Under the pieces are notes generated by a model, which had not been told where the DNA came from, searched no databases, and worked only from the letters and a program-made list of their open reading frames with translations. A stretch of 64,000 nucleotides of DNA from Lactarius indigo (lineage: Eukaryota; Basidiomycota; Agaricomycetes; Russulales; Russulaceae): assembly GCA_025766275.1 (NCBI GenBank), contig JAFKAC010000016.1:310001-374000 (forward strand), given 5' to 3'. A program made the translations under genes and the position numbers. This document shows, piece after piece, positions 42,751 to 53,850 of the stretch (its first letter is position 1; each line of letters begins with the position of its first letter).

Positions 42751-42973
42751 AATGGGCACGTTGCTCTCGCGTGTATGCGGTGAGTAAGCTTGCCGTCCCC
42801 TACAGGCTACACCCCAAATCTTGTCCAGCTAGATAGCGTGGGAACTTCGCCCTTGCGTGTTACATGAGGCTGAGCCCGACTCGGAGGGTACACTAACATC
42901 TTGAATTGCTGCCCCGTCTATTATCCCCTGACTCTCATGCACCCCCCAAAGTAAGTTTTTTCAGTGCTCTACC

Positions 42974-44526
42974 ATGGGTGACGTCAGTGACAGTCAATGT
43001 TGCGGGTGTCCTTATAGACGTGCCAGTGCCCAACTCACATTGCCCCTTCGACCCGTTCCCGCGCCCAGCGAATGCCCTCAGGCTAGAATAGGTACATCTT
43101 CCGCTAGTGCCTGGTCCACTCGCTAAATTTTTCATTAAATTTCATTCCTCGACAAGTCTCGATCGGGAAGCTTTCCGACGAAGTACTTCTAAACATATTT
43201 CGTCATTATATGGATGCCTCTCCACGACTTTGGCCCGGGCTCGTGCACGTATGTCGCAAGTGGAGACATATCATATTCGCATCTCAATGGGCTCTACACC
43301 TTCGAATATTCTGTACTCCTGGAACACCTGTTTTGAAGACATTAGATCTCTGGCCAGCCTTGCCTATAGTCATGGAATACGGGGGATCTCCGGCACTCGA
43401 TCCCCCTACTCCTGAGGATGAGGACAATATCATCGCCGCACTGAAGCAGTCTGGTCGTATTAGCTCTATCAGCCTTACCGTCACAAGCTCGCTCCGGGAA
43501 AAGCTTTTCAAAATTGAAGGGCCTTTATCTAAACTCGAAGACCTCGCTATTTTATCTCAAGATCAAGTCGGTAGGAGGCTGACCCTACCCAGCACATTTA
43601 GATGGTGCCCACGACTCCGTAGTCTCCACTTCACTAGGATCACCTTTCCCCTACTCCCCCAGCTTCTTTATTCTTCCAAGAAACTCGTGGACCTTCGGCT
43701 TCACGAAGTTGCGTACCTCCCAATGAAGGCTTTTGTACATGCCTTGTCCCAGATGACCCTGCTTCGAGAACTTTCACTCCACTTTCCTCCGACTGCAGGT
43801 TTCATTGACGTGTCCCCGCCGTTTTGGGAACTCGTTTTCCTCCCTGCTCTCACCCGCCTTGATTTACGAGGAATCGCCAAGTATTTGGAAGGCTATCTGA
43901 CCAGAATCGGCGCTCCTAGTCTCAGGGATATTGAAATTACAACCATCGACGAGCCCATCTTTAACGCTTCAAAGCTTGGCGCATTCATCGACAGGACGAA
44001 AATGCAGCAATTATATCATCAAGCAGATATCCTGTTCTCCGAACGTTCCGTCACCATCTCCTTAACTCAACCAGCTCCTACCTATCTTAAATTACAAGTG
44101 TGCTGCGAGCCATTAAGCCGACAGCTGTTCTCCATGGCTGCAATAATCTGCTATCAGCTTTCCACTCGCCCTTCTTGTATGGAAGATCTACGCATCACGG
44201 CGACGCGACTGTCAAGTAGGCCGGATCGTACTGAACAATGGCTGGAACTCATCCGCTCATTCAGAGGCACGAAATGGTTTCGTTTAGCTGGCGAGATCTC
44301 GACAGACATCGTGCTTGCTTTACAACACTCTGACATGCGGCGCGAAACCGTGCTACCAGGCCTACAAAAACTCTGCATACAGAAGCCTGAACCGGGTCAT
44401 GCGCCTTTGCAGGATGCCGTATTATCCTTCGTGCACTCACGCCGGCTCTCGGGTCAGTTTATAGGACTGGAATTTGAACAACCGTCGACCAATGGACTCG
44501 GTGGAATAGGTACAGTGTTTGTCTAA
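42974..44526 (+). CDS. F-box/LRR-like protein, module A1 (495 aa)
   Basis: Exon 1 (42974-43091) starts at an ATG in the favourable context ACCATGG and reads MGDVSDSQCCGCPYRR. A 65-nt intron leads to exon 2 (43157-44526). At the junction an F-box appears (VSIGKLSDEVLLNIFRHYM, LWPGLVHVCRKWRHI). About 400 residues with irregular Leu-rich repeats follow (LVDLRLHEV, LLRELSLHF, LTRLDLRGI). Such proteins are expected to bind SKP1 and present targets to an SCF ubiquitin ligase. The 3' end carries GGTACAGTG directly before the stop-containing tail, and the next module (44581) starts without its own ATG before its F-box, so A1 and B1 may be spliced into one protein. Confidence 0.75.
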
Positions 44527-44580
44527 TGCCAGTTTTTATAGCGTAATAATGTGCTTGGAGCAGGAGCTTTTTCTCAGCAG

Positions 44581-46413
44581 GTCACGATCGAGATGCTCTC
44601 CTATGACGTTGTTCTGGACATATTTCGTCATCACCAGAATGCCTCTCCGCAACTTTGGCCTACGCTTACGCATGTATGCCGAAGGTGGCGACAGATCGTC
44701 CTGGGATCACCGTTGGCTCTACATCTCCGACTCTACTGCACACAAAGGACGCCTATCTTGAAGAGGTTGGAGTATTGGCCACCCTTTCCTCTCGTCGTAA
44801 GATACGAAGCTCACAGAAGGGGTGCCATGCATGGTCCCATTTTCCGCGGTCCTCCAGTTTACGAGGGCGAGGAGAATATCGTGGCTGCACTCAAGCAGTC
44901 TAATCGTGTTAGCTCCATAAGCCTCACCATCACAACCTCGCTCCTGGCGAGTCTTTCCACGATCTCTGAGCCATTTTCAGAACTAGAAGAGCTTACTCTC
45001 ATGTCTCTAGGCGACATGCAGTTGACTCTCCCCAGCGTCTTTCAGTGGGGCACACGCCTCCGTACTCTGCACTTGACTAGGGTCACCATTCTCGCCCTCC
45101 CGCAGCTCCTTTATTCTTCCACGGGTCTCGTAGACCTTCAGCTCGACGAAATTCCGGATGTCGGGTATTTTCTACCAGATGCGTTCGTTGACGCTTTATC
45201 TGGGATGATTCATCTTGAAACACTTTCACTCCTTTTCCTTCCTTTCTCCCACCAGAACACCCTTGGCGAGCCTCCACAGTTAGGGAAAAACGTTGTTCTC
45301 CCTGCTCTCACATGCCTCAAATATCGAGGAACCAGCGAGTACTTGAACAACTTCGTGGCTGAAATCGATACACCGCGTCTCAGAGATATCTGTCTCACAT
45401 TATTTAGTCAATCCACGATGGATACCTCGCAGCTTGGCCGATTCATCGAGCGGATAGAAATGCAGACGTCGCTCAGCGAAGCAAACATTCAAGCCTCCGC
45501 GGGTTCCATTTCCATCTGTCTTTCCGAGCCAGGAGCTCCTACCAGGGTCGAATTGCAAATAGTCCGCGAGTGGTTAAATTGGCAGCTGTCCTCGATGACT
45601 CAAATTTGCAACTATTTTTCCCCTTCCCTATTCCGTGTAGAAAATCTAGGCATCAATATGAATATGACACACCCATCAAGTGGACAGAATCACATTGGTG
45701 GTGGACAATGGCTGGATCTCATCCGCGCATTCGGCGGCGCAAAAGACTTTCGTCTAGCTGGCAGTCAAAGGCACGTGACGGACATCTTGTATGCTCTGCG
45801 TCCAGGAGATGGGGTGCACACAACCGGCATACAGGTACTCCCTGCTCTGCGTAACCTTCGAATAGAGGAGACGATGTCAGTGGATGGGCCACTGTGGGAT
45901 GCTGTACAGTCATTCACCACTTCGCGATGGCTCTCTGGCCGCCCCATAGAGGTACACGCACGAGAATACTCGTGCCGCGTCTGTTTTTCCATTTTCAAAG
46001 AGCAGAAAGAACTCAAAGGGCACCTCTTAGACAATCACTCATATCTACCCGTGTGCACCTATTGTGGCGACTTCGAGTGTGAGTCGGGATACTATGATCG
46101 ATTCTGTGAACACCTCGCAAGCAAACACCCTGAAGTCGCACACGCCGATACACTTATCTCGAATCCTGCATTACAATCCTATTCCGGCAGTCACGGTACC
46201 CAGGACAATGACCTACGTGCCTTAGATATCTTTGGGCCCTTCACCAAGCTCAAGGCGCCGGTTGGAATTGGCCCTGTTTTCATAGCTGACACTCCATTTG
46301 ATATGTCTGAGATGTTTACGAACGACGGCAGCGATTTTGATTCTCCTGACTCACTCGGAGACATGGAGCTCTGGTTTGACCCAAGCAGCATTCAACACGG
46401 ATCGCTGGTATAA
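44581..46413 (+). CDS. F-box/LRR-like protein with C-terminal C2H2 fingers, module B1 (610 codons)
   Basis: The open frame starts after an acceptor-like TTTTCTCAGCAG and reads VTIEMLSYDVVLDIFRHH ... THVCRRWRQIV, an F-box, then irregular Leu-rich repeats. The C-terminal 150 residues differ from module A1. They contain CRVCFSIFKEQKEL-x4-LDNH and CTYCGDFECESG ... FCEHLASKH, two C2H2-type zinc fingers, followed by an acidic tail. If translated alone, the first ATG is the M in VTIEML. It may instead be spliced to module A1, because no ATG precedes the F-box. An F-box with C2H2 fingers suggests an adaptor that recognises DNA-bound or zinc-finger-binding substrates (inference). Confidence 0.72.
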   Translation, partial: VTIEMLSYDVVLDIFRHHQNASPQLWPTLTHVCRRWRQIVLGSPLALHLRLYCTQRTPILKRLEYWPPFPLVVRYEAHRRGAMHGPIFRGPPVYEGEENIVAALKQSNRVSSISLTITTSLLASLSTISEPFSELEELTLMSLGDMQLTLPSVFQWGTRLRTLHLTRVTILALPQLLYSSTGLVDLQLDEIPDVGYFLPDAFVDALSGMIHLETLSLLFLPFSHQNTLGEPPQLGKNVVLPALTCLKYRGTSEYLNNFVAEIDTPRLRDICLTLFSQSTMDTSQLGRFIERIEMQTSLSEANIQASAGSISICLSEPGAPTRVELQIVREWLNWQLSSMTQICNYFSPSLFRVENLGINMNMTHPSSGQNHIGGGQWLDLIRAFGGAKDFRLAGSQRHVTDILYALRPGDGVHTTGIQVLPALRNLRIEETMSVDGPLWDAVQSFTTSRWLSGRPIEVHAREYSCRVCFSIFKEQKELKGHLLDNHSYLPVCTYCGDFECESGYYDRFCEHLASKHPEVAHADTLISNPALQSYSGSHGTQDNDLRALDIFGPFTKLKAPVGIGPVFIADTPFDMSEMFTNDGSDFDSPDSLGDMELWFDPSSIQHGSLV

Positions 46414-47107
46414 GGCCGGCGGCGGGTCCGACGATCACTCTGTCAATAGAACGTTGTAAGGCCAGCCCGAGTGCTGAGCCCGAACCCGCACAATTTAATC
46501 ACCTCGGCCAGGTCTCAGACGCCTCGTACTTTAATTGCCGCGTGCCTCGTTCCCATACTTTGACTCCTTGCCTCGCTTCTGCGCTATTCCTGTGCCACTG
46601 GCACATATTCCCTTGTATAACTCTTTTACTTACTTATTACCCACCCTGACTCTGACGTATGCAGTGGCTTTCTTTTGTATTTAATCCACTTGGTTTTGCG
46701 CCGAATGAGGAACGCGATTGCCACAGCAGCGGCCATCGGCATCCTACGCTAGCAGGCTTCGGGGATGAGTAGTCGCTTTCTCCGAGACTGGCGGGATGTC
46801 GAACGGCATCGTTATGGCGCAGCTCGCGCGGCCGTATTTCCCTGGTATAGGTGGCGGCAATGCCAGTGGACAGGTGAGGTCGCATCCCTGGGGAATGGCG
46901 GTGCGAATAACATATTCCGATTCGGTAGTGGCCTGGTGGCTGCTCACGCTCAGGCCGCACGAGTATACGCCGAACTTTGGCGCCAGGCTGGCATGACGCG
47001 GAAGGAGATGATGGTAATAGCCGGGCGTCGCGGCGTTCGGTGCGCCATGCTCAAAACGATAGTATATGATAACATACATTAATCTTTGGGGGTGTAAACG
47101 ATATCAG
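46414..47107. other. 3' flank of module B1; no gene supported
   Basis: Overlapping open frames on both strands (46744-47079, minus; 46765-47082, plus) occupy the GC-richer part, and neither has motifs or a clear exon chain. Confidence 0.35.
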
Positions 47108-47178
47108 GAGAATTGTGATCGAGTTATGTATCGCAGGATAGATATGGATCCAAAAAAAAGAGAGAATTGTGATCGAGT
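47108..47178 (+). repeat. 37-bp poly(A)-ended micro-insertion with 17-bp target duplications
   Basis: GAGAATTGTGATCGAGT occurs at 47108-47124 and again at 47162-47178. The 37 bases between end in GGATCC followed by eight As. This looks like an extreme 5'-truncated retrotransposition event, with a tail similar to the retroelements at 25929 and 29395. Confidence 0.65.
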
Positions 47179-47581
47179 GTCATCTTCGCATTGAAAGTTG
47201 GTGTACTGTCCCGCTGGTTCTGGGCGGAACGACGGTTCCCGAGTGATCACAACCGTCTTCCGTCACTAATAACGACGAGGATGGGCAACAGATGACTCTT
47301 TACCATTTATCATGCATCTCAGAGCGTGCAGAGCACAACCCAGCTACGATCAAGGCCAAGATCACCGAGCCGGCCAAACTAAGTTCAAAGAAGTATACAC
47401 CTCGTTGAAGATGGAGTACCGTATTGGTTCTTACTTCGTTCCAGGTACATAGGGAAAGGCAACCTCTTCGTGGCAAGGTATTCGTAGCATCGGTTAAGTC
47501 CACCGAGATAGAAGCGCTGAGGCGGTGTCGCGGGAAAGACCACGTCAAAGCCCTTGCAAATTGCGCAGCGCAGGCAGCACA

Positions 47582-48652
47582 CTATCTCGATAGTTCCCAA
47601 CCAAATACATCCTTCCCGATTCTGATACGTACTTCCCCTACTTCGAAGATCCCAGCAGAGCCCTTAAGCTGGGAGCCTAGGCTGGCATTCAGCGCGGGTA
47701 TAGTCGTCTCGGGTAGATGCGGAACAGTGGGGAAAAGACTTGTATCTTCGCTTGGGCGATCCCCTAAGGACGGTGAAGCGGGGAGGGGCATCGGGGGCTC
47801 TGGAGTTTGGGATGGTGTAGGCTGGGGCTGACTGTCGAGAAGTACCCAGGCGAAGGACGCGTGGAACCGAGGTTGTTCGTAGTACTCTTTCTGGTGGAAC
47901 GAAAGCAAGGTTGGAGTTAAGGTATCCGAGAGTGCACGTAACTGGGCGATACCACCAGTTCTCAGAACACAGGTGGATACGGCCAGAAGAGAAGACATAC
48001 CTCACTGTGACCCGCGCCAACCTCCATGCAAAGAAAAGTCCGGGTGTGCTCGTCATTTGTGAGATTCGAAAATGCGGCAAACGACGCCGTGAATCTAAGA
48101 CACAAAAATGTATATCAGTCACCTGGTAGCGAGGGAGGCCACTGGATGTAAAGGGAGTGGAGTTCGACGATGAGAGGAGTGTGATGGCGCAGGGACTCAC
48201 GGAGGATGTGCCTTGGCGGCATCCCTCACGGCACGTTTCATTTCTTCCTTTTGATGGGCGCGCAGAAAGAACGGCCGTGTTAGCGATACGTGGAGCTCGC
48301 GCACGGCTGCGACGGAGTCCGGGTTCGTGTCTGAGTCGGCACCACCCAGCAGGCGGACGCCAGCCACCTCCTGCTTCGCTATGGATACAGCACGCTCGAC
48401 GATGCCTCTCAACGCACCGCAGAGTACAAGCGAGACGTATACGTGTGCGGCCCATTGGCCTTCGACATGCGGTGTTGCGCGTGTGCGACCCTGGTGCTTC
48501 GACGGGTCGTCGAGCGGGACGACAGGCATGAGGTGCGACGCTAGTGCGGGAAGTCTGCGCTTCTTGACGGGAGGCGGCGGTGGTATTTCTTCTTCATTCT
48601 CTGAGGATGATCCGCTGTATGATACGAGGATCGCGCGACAGTTTCGCTTCAT
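47582..48652 (-). CDS. USB1: U6 snRNA phosphodiesterase Usb1/Mpn1 (301 aa)
   Basis: This 2H-superfamily 3'-5' exoribonuclease trims the oligo(U) tail of U6 snRNA in the nucleus. Exons 48201-48652, 48001-48094 and 47582-47941 join in frame (introns of 106 and 59 nt) to 301 residues. The two catalytic H-x-S tetrapeptides are present: H121-V-S123 in RELHVSLTRP and H209-A-S211 in RFHASFAWVL. The N-terminus is acidic and then basic (SSSENEEE, PVKKRRLPALAS), as is usual in fungi. A Pro-rich insert (QPQPTPSQTPEPP) between the second motif and the last block (IRIGKDVFGWEL) is a lineage-specific extension. Confidence 0.92.
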
Positions 48653-48919
48653 GCACGAACGCTAAGAGGCCAGAATGGTCACAGACCTGTCACGGGTAAT
48701 TCGCCCATCGGCAAATTGCGGTTCGCAGATGGCAATCTCAGATTCGGACAAACTGTCATCCCATCAGGGGGGAGGATAGTTGTACTGTGCAGGTATATGG
48801 CCTGGGAAACGGAAAGATATGGCGGACGTGAGAAAAGTAGAAGCCCCATGTATAACGTAACTTGGACAAATGATATAACCTTGGATATAGCTTCTCCAAA
48901 ATTTCTCATTCATCCATTC

Positions 48920-50520
48920 CTATTCATAGATGTAACATAAAACACCGCTAGTCGTATTCACCACATCCCCGATGGTGACTTCCGAAAATAATCCATCCGC
49001 CGGCATCGTCGAACTCAGCTACACAAATATGTTGGTTTAGCTCCAAGGTTTAGAATACGAAGAGTAAAGCCTTACGTTGAGGAATGGAGGCCCACCGTTG
49101 GGGTACTGGTTGTATGAGTCCAAGCTCTGGAGAGCTTGGACCGAGCCACCAAAGAAACTTTTGGCATTCTCCGGGTTGCGGTGTTGCCAATCGTACCATA
49201 CCTTGTCAACCATCTGCCGCCGAGCAGAGCGTAACGTTAGGGAACGCAGCAGGATGCGAGCAAAGCATGATAAGAGACTTACGGCATGATGCATCCAAAA
49301 GAGGGGGTCTAAAGGACACAAAGATTTAACTCATGGAGGAGATTTCTCGGCGTAGGTGGGCTCACCGTTAGCGGACCACGTCGGTCCTGGGGTGCAGTTT
49401 GACGGGGCGTTCTTCGGGCAGGTACCTCCTAAATCGCTAAATAGGTAGTTTGGAATGAGAAGGATCAAGTCATATGGGCATGAGGTGGCGGCTCACCCGC
49501 CCATAATCAAGTGCACAGCGCTGTGTGCGCCCTGGTGTCACACATAAATTAGGAATCTATATTTAGCCACTTCCTTCTCACCTCGAATCCTTCAAACGTG
49601 GCTTGAAAGCTCTTGTAGTCTCCCGCCGGCGTCTCCAGGAGTTTTTCAATTTCAGAGGCCAGGAACGACGAGTTGGCTTCCTTCAGGGGTTCCGTAAAGA
49701 ATATAGAGACCGAAGCGGGCAAGTCTCCAAAAGGCTGGAGTGTGAAGTTCCGGCGTACCGTATGGGGCGAAGGATACGAGAGATGAAACTTCCTGAAGCC
49801 TCCATCAGGCACGCTGTAATCGGTATTCGGATTGCCCCAGCCGCCCAGCCCACTTTGGGGATTCGAGTCCTTCCAAAATGAGGATTCGAAAAAGTCAGGA
49901 GCATCTACGGGTCATCAGTTTTTGAACATTCAGGAAGACTAAGGGAAGTGACCAATTGTCCAATTCCAATATGGAGACACCCCCTTGTACCCGCACTTGC
50001 TCTTGAGGGCCTGTTCGTAGACATACACGTACCAGCGGTGCCAAGGAAGGAATAGTCCGGTAAAGTGGATCTATCGGAGTACACGTTGATTCAAGCGGCG
50101 ATCATAAAGTTTACCCACTGTACGTACTCGAGTATTCAAGTCCATGTGGATATACACGAAATCTGTTGGGAAGTTAATATGCCAGCTATTTATTCTAAGG
50201 ACAACGACATACCATCGTAATAGGAACCTGATGCGTTGATTGGAGGAATGAGTGATACTGAGGGATCCACGGTCGCGGTCAAAGCAGGGTCGTGCGGTAA
50301 ATGTGATAAACACTAAAGTCAATGCCATTTAGACTATGCAAGTCAGTATTGTGGGCTTCACACGTACATTGACTGCTCGTATCCATGCCGCTTTCTCCTT
50401 GGTACTAAATGCTCTCCATTCTTTGCGTACAGATGGCTTGGTGCAGGCGCTCTTTGAGAGAACACCAACTATGGACAAAAGGATAGTGAGAACGACGAGG
50501 GAGGCCCTAGTGACGAGCAT
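48920..50520 (-). CDS. Secreted tyrosinase-like copper oxidase 1 (365 aa)
   Basis: Ten exons (50368-50520, 50213-50312, 50128-50162, 49953-50070, 49582-49904, 49497-49531, 49366-49436, 49283-49308, 49076-49213, 48920-49018) keep frame to give 365 residues. A signal peptide (MLVTRASLVVLTILLSIVGVLS) is followed by CuA ligands H55 (CLSHLPHD), H98 and H107 (IHFTGLFLPWHRWYV). The CuB ligands are H246 and H250 (GAHSAVHLIMGG) and H286 (DPLFWMHHA). Small tyrosinases of this kind oxidise phenols to quinones, in melanin formation or phenolic detoxification. There is no C-terminal lid domain. It is a near-duplicate of 52252-53850, with every intron at the same position. Confidence 0.92.
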
Positions 50521-52251
50521 GGACGTGCAAGGAAGGGAAGCAAAGAGATTCCAGAATTTATTGCACTTGACTTTATAATGGAAGCAAATTCCTGTGGTTG
50601 GCTACCCAGGTGGCGTCCGACAATCGTGGGTGTAGGGGTACAGATCAGTCCTGGCGTTTTGTAAACCAGCGATGAAGTGTATATGGCGGGGCTGAAACGT
50701 CGCATAGGGCACTATTATTGAGCCCGACCGGGAATGATAAAGGAGAGAGACTGCCCGATTGTCGGACAGCGCCCAATTAGAGCACGTCCACGGGGCACAC
50801 CTTACACGGCACACATTGACAAGGCGCCATCCACCCCAAACTTGGGAGAGGTCGTGGACGCAAAGGCACGGCATCAATAACAGTGTCCTGGAAAAAGTAA
50901 GTACCCACGAGTTGTTTTGGACCCATCCAGCAGAATGGGGAATTCCCCGCTATCAATTATTTAGTTAGTAGTCCAAAATGGGACACGATATCCCGCACGA
51001 TATCAGGAGACACAAGTAACAAGCCTACTTTTTTTCCGCCGGTCAATCTCCAAGACGAAAAACAGAGCCCAGTTAAGGGTAGAGATCACGAAGTTCGTCC
51101 CATGTGACCCAACTCGAGAGGAACATCAGGGCTAAATATATTATGATGAGAACCTGCGAACAGTTGCGAATACAGAAGTCTGCCTTGTCAGCGGCGCATA
51201 CACGTGACCTTCTCTGTTTAATTATCTTAGTGCCGCTCTTGGTGCCACTCTTGCAGGGAGTAAACAACCATACGAAGGGTGTGTATACAAAAATGCGACA
51301 GAGATCGATTCTGAATCGCCAAGACACTACCCCAGGTCATTGGGTCAAGGGTAAGTCAGACAAAACGAAGAACCTCTAGTCAACAAGGCTCAAGCCGCTG
51401 GTCCTGCCAGTGTGCCTGGGTCTGTATTGTCAAGGCCAGGGATGTCGTCCTTCTGATCTACAGTAATTGTAGAGATTGAAGGAAAAGGCACCGTGACAGA
51501 ATTGACCCCGCACAGAAGGAAGCTCGGAGGATTTGCGGAAGGTGGTGTTCCAATTGAAGCCGTGGAGCCAGTGCCCAGGCCGCCGCCAGTGCCCACAGGC
51601 AGTGATTAGTGGCTTACTAGGGACTGCTTTCGTCATCATGATGTCTCACGCCAGTCTGCATCTGCGTCGATGGTTGTTTGTCTCTCTCATGGTATGTTTC
51701 TTCTCTAGGACTGCATTTCTACACCGGCAGAGAAATAAGCGTTACAGGCCGAGACCTGAGCGCTGAGCTGTCTGGTGACATTCTGCATTCCCCACGTTGA
51801 GAAAGCGTGATTTTTCCGACGAGTCCACGACCTTTCGGCGCTTTTCCTTGCTTTTCGGATCGTACTATATCTGGTTGTCCTCGAAGATAGTGCCCAAACG
51901 CTCAATTCAATACCATCACACGACTTGGAGATGCTGTACTCTTGGGGATAAGTGATAATGTATACTGTGTTGAATTTACCGGCGCATATATGTTAGTCTG
52001 TCTATCCCCGGGGAGAGTAACCTGTTTGTATTGTAAAAACAAAACCGAATGTTCCTCGTCGTTATAAGCGTCCTTACTAGGAACACAGATCTACAGTAGT
52101 AAGTTCAAAGACACACCCCCGCCATCGCCTCTCACTGGCGTCAAAGCCCAGGCCTCCCATGCTTCCATCACCTGCACTGCACCCGACGCATGCGATCCCT
52201 CTCAGCGACCCGACGAAGCTGACATAAAGTAGCTTCTCCAAATGTATCCCC
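50521..52251. other. Intergenic between the tyrosinases; left part duplicated upstream of gene 2
   Basis: About 50580-50830 matches 53930-54200 (shared words such as AATCGTGGGTGT and TCGGACAGCGC), so the duplication includes the promoter regions. A minus-strand frame at 51390-51596 (TGGGLGTGSTASIG ... DDIPGLDNTDPG) looks coding but lacks a clear first exon. The remainder shows nothing. Confidence 0.5.
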
Positions 52252-53850
52252 TCATTCATAGACATAGCACAAAATCCCATCGGTCGTATTCATCACATCC
52301 CTGATTGTGACTTCCGGAAACAATCCATCCGCCGGCATCGTCGAACTCAGCTAAACAAATACGTTGGTTTAGCTCCAATGTTCAGAACACGAAGAGTAAA
52401 ACCTCACGTTGAGGAACGGAGGACCGCCGTTGGGGAACTGATTGTATGTGTCCCAGCTTTGGAGGGCTTGGACGGAACCACCAAAGAAACTCTTGGCGTT
52501 CTCCGGGTTTCTGTGTTGCCAATCATACCATACCTTGTCAACCATCTGCCGCCAAGCAGAGCGTAACGTTAGGGAAAGCGGCATCACATAGCACGAGCAA
52601 ACAGTGGCACGAAACTTACGGCGTGGTGCATCCAAAAGAGGGGGTCTGAAAGACACGACGATTAACTCGTGGAGGGAAATTGTGCGGCGCAGACGTGCTC
52701 ACCGTTAGGGGACCATGTCGGTCCCGCAGTGCAGTTCGATGGAGCGTTTTTTGGACAGGTGCCCCCTAAATCGCTGCCATAAATGGGTTTGGAGTGAGAA
52801 GGGTCAAGTCAGGTGGGCGGGAAGCAGAAACTCACCCCCCCATGATCAAGTGTACGGCGCCATGTGGACCCTGACGTCACACATGAATTAGAATTTACGC
52901 AGTCGGTCTTTTTCATCTCACCTCAAACGTCTCAAATGCTTCCTGAAAGCTCTTGTAGTCCCCCGCTGACGTCTCCAGGAGTTTTTCAATTTCTGGGGCT
53001 AGGAACGATGAGTTGGCCTCCTTCTGGGGTTCCGTAAAGAATACCGATGGAGAAAAGTCCCCGAATGGTCGGAGTGTGAAGTTCCGGCGCAGTGTATGAG
53101 GCGAAGGATATGAGAGATGAAGAGCCTTGAAACCTCCATCGGGCACGCTGTAGTCGGTATTCGGATCGCCCCAACCGCCCAGTCCACTTTGAGGATTCGA
53201 GTCCTTCCAAAACGACGATTCGAAAAAGTCAGGGGCATCTACAAATCGTCAGCTTTTGGACGTTGGGAAGACTGAGGGAAGCGACCAATTGTCCAGTTCC
53301 AATACGGAGACACCCCCTTGTACCCGCACTTATGCTTGAGAGCTTGTTCGTGGACGTACACGTACCAGCGGTGCCAAGGAAGGAATTGCCCGGTAAAGTG
53401 GATCTATCGGAGAGCACGTTGATTCGAGCGTCGATCATAGTATTTACCCGTTTGGACGTACTCGAGTGTTCAAATCCATGTGGATATACACGAGATCTAT
53501 CGGAAAGTCAATATGCCAATTATCTATTCTAAGGATAACGACATACCATCGTAATAAGAGCCCGATGCATTGATTGGCGGAATGAGTGATACTGAGGGAT
53601 CCACAGTCGCGGTCAAAGCAGGGTCGTGTGGCAAATGTGACAAGCACTGGAGCCAACACCATTAGACCACGCAAGTCAGTACTGTGTTCACACATACGTT
53701 GACTGCTCGGATCCATGCCGCTTTCTCCTGGGTGCTAAATGCTCTCCATTCCTTGCGGACAGACGGCTTGGTGCAGGATTTCTTTGAAAGAGCACCAACC
53801 ACGGACGAAGCGATAGCGAGAGAGACGAAGAGAACCCTCAGGGCGAGCAT
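52252..53850 (-). CDS. Secreted tyrosinase-like copper oxidase 2 (363 aa)
   Basis: Ten exons (53698-53850, 53547-53646, 53462-53496, 53286-53403, 52922-53238, 52836-52870, 52703-52773, 52620-52645, 52408-52545, 52252-52350) give 363 residues. The structure is that of tyrosinase 1 except for two codons fewer in exon 5. The start MLALRVLFVSLAIASS opens a signal peptide, and an upstream in-frame ATG at 53904 would spoil it. All six copper ligands are retained (CLSHLPHD, IHFTGLFLPWHR, GPHGAVHLIMGG, DPLFWMHHA). The tandem duplicate in the same orientation implies dosage or divergence of a secreted phenol oxidase. Substitutions sit mostly outside the copper sites. Confidence 0.92.

Noticed and set aside
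44551..44580. Start of module B1 at 44551
   Set aside because: The codon there is GTG, which is not a normal eukaryotic start. The acceptor-like TTTTCTCAGCAG inside it suggests intron sequence.
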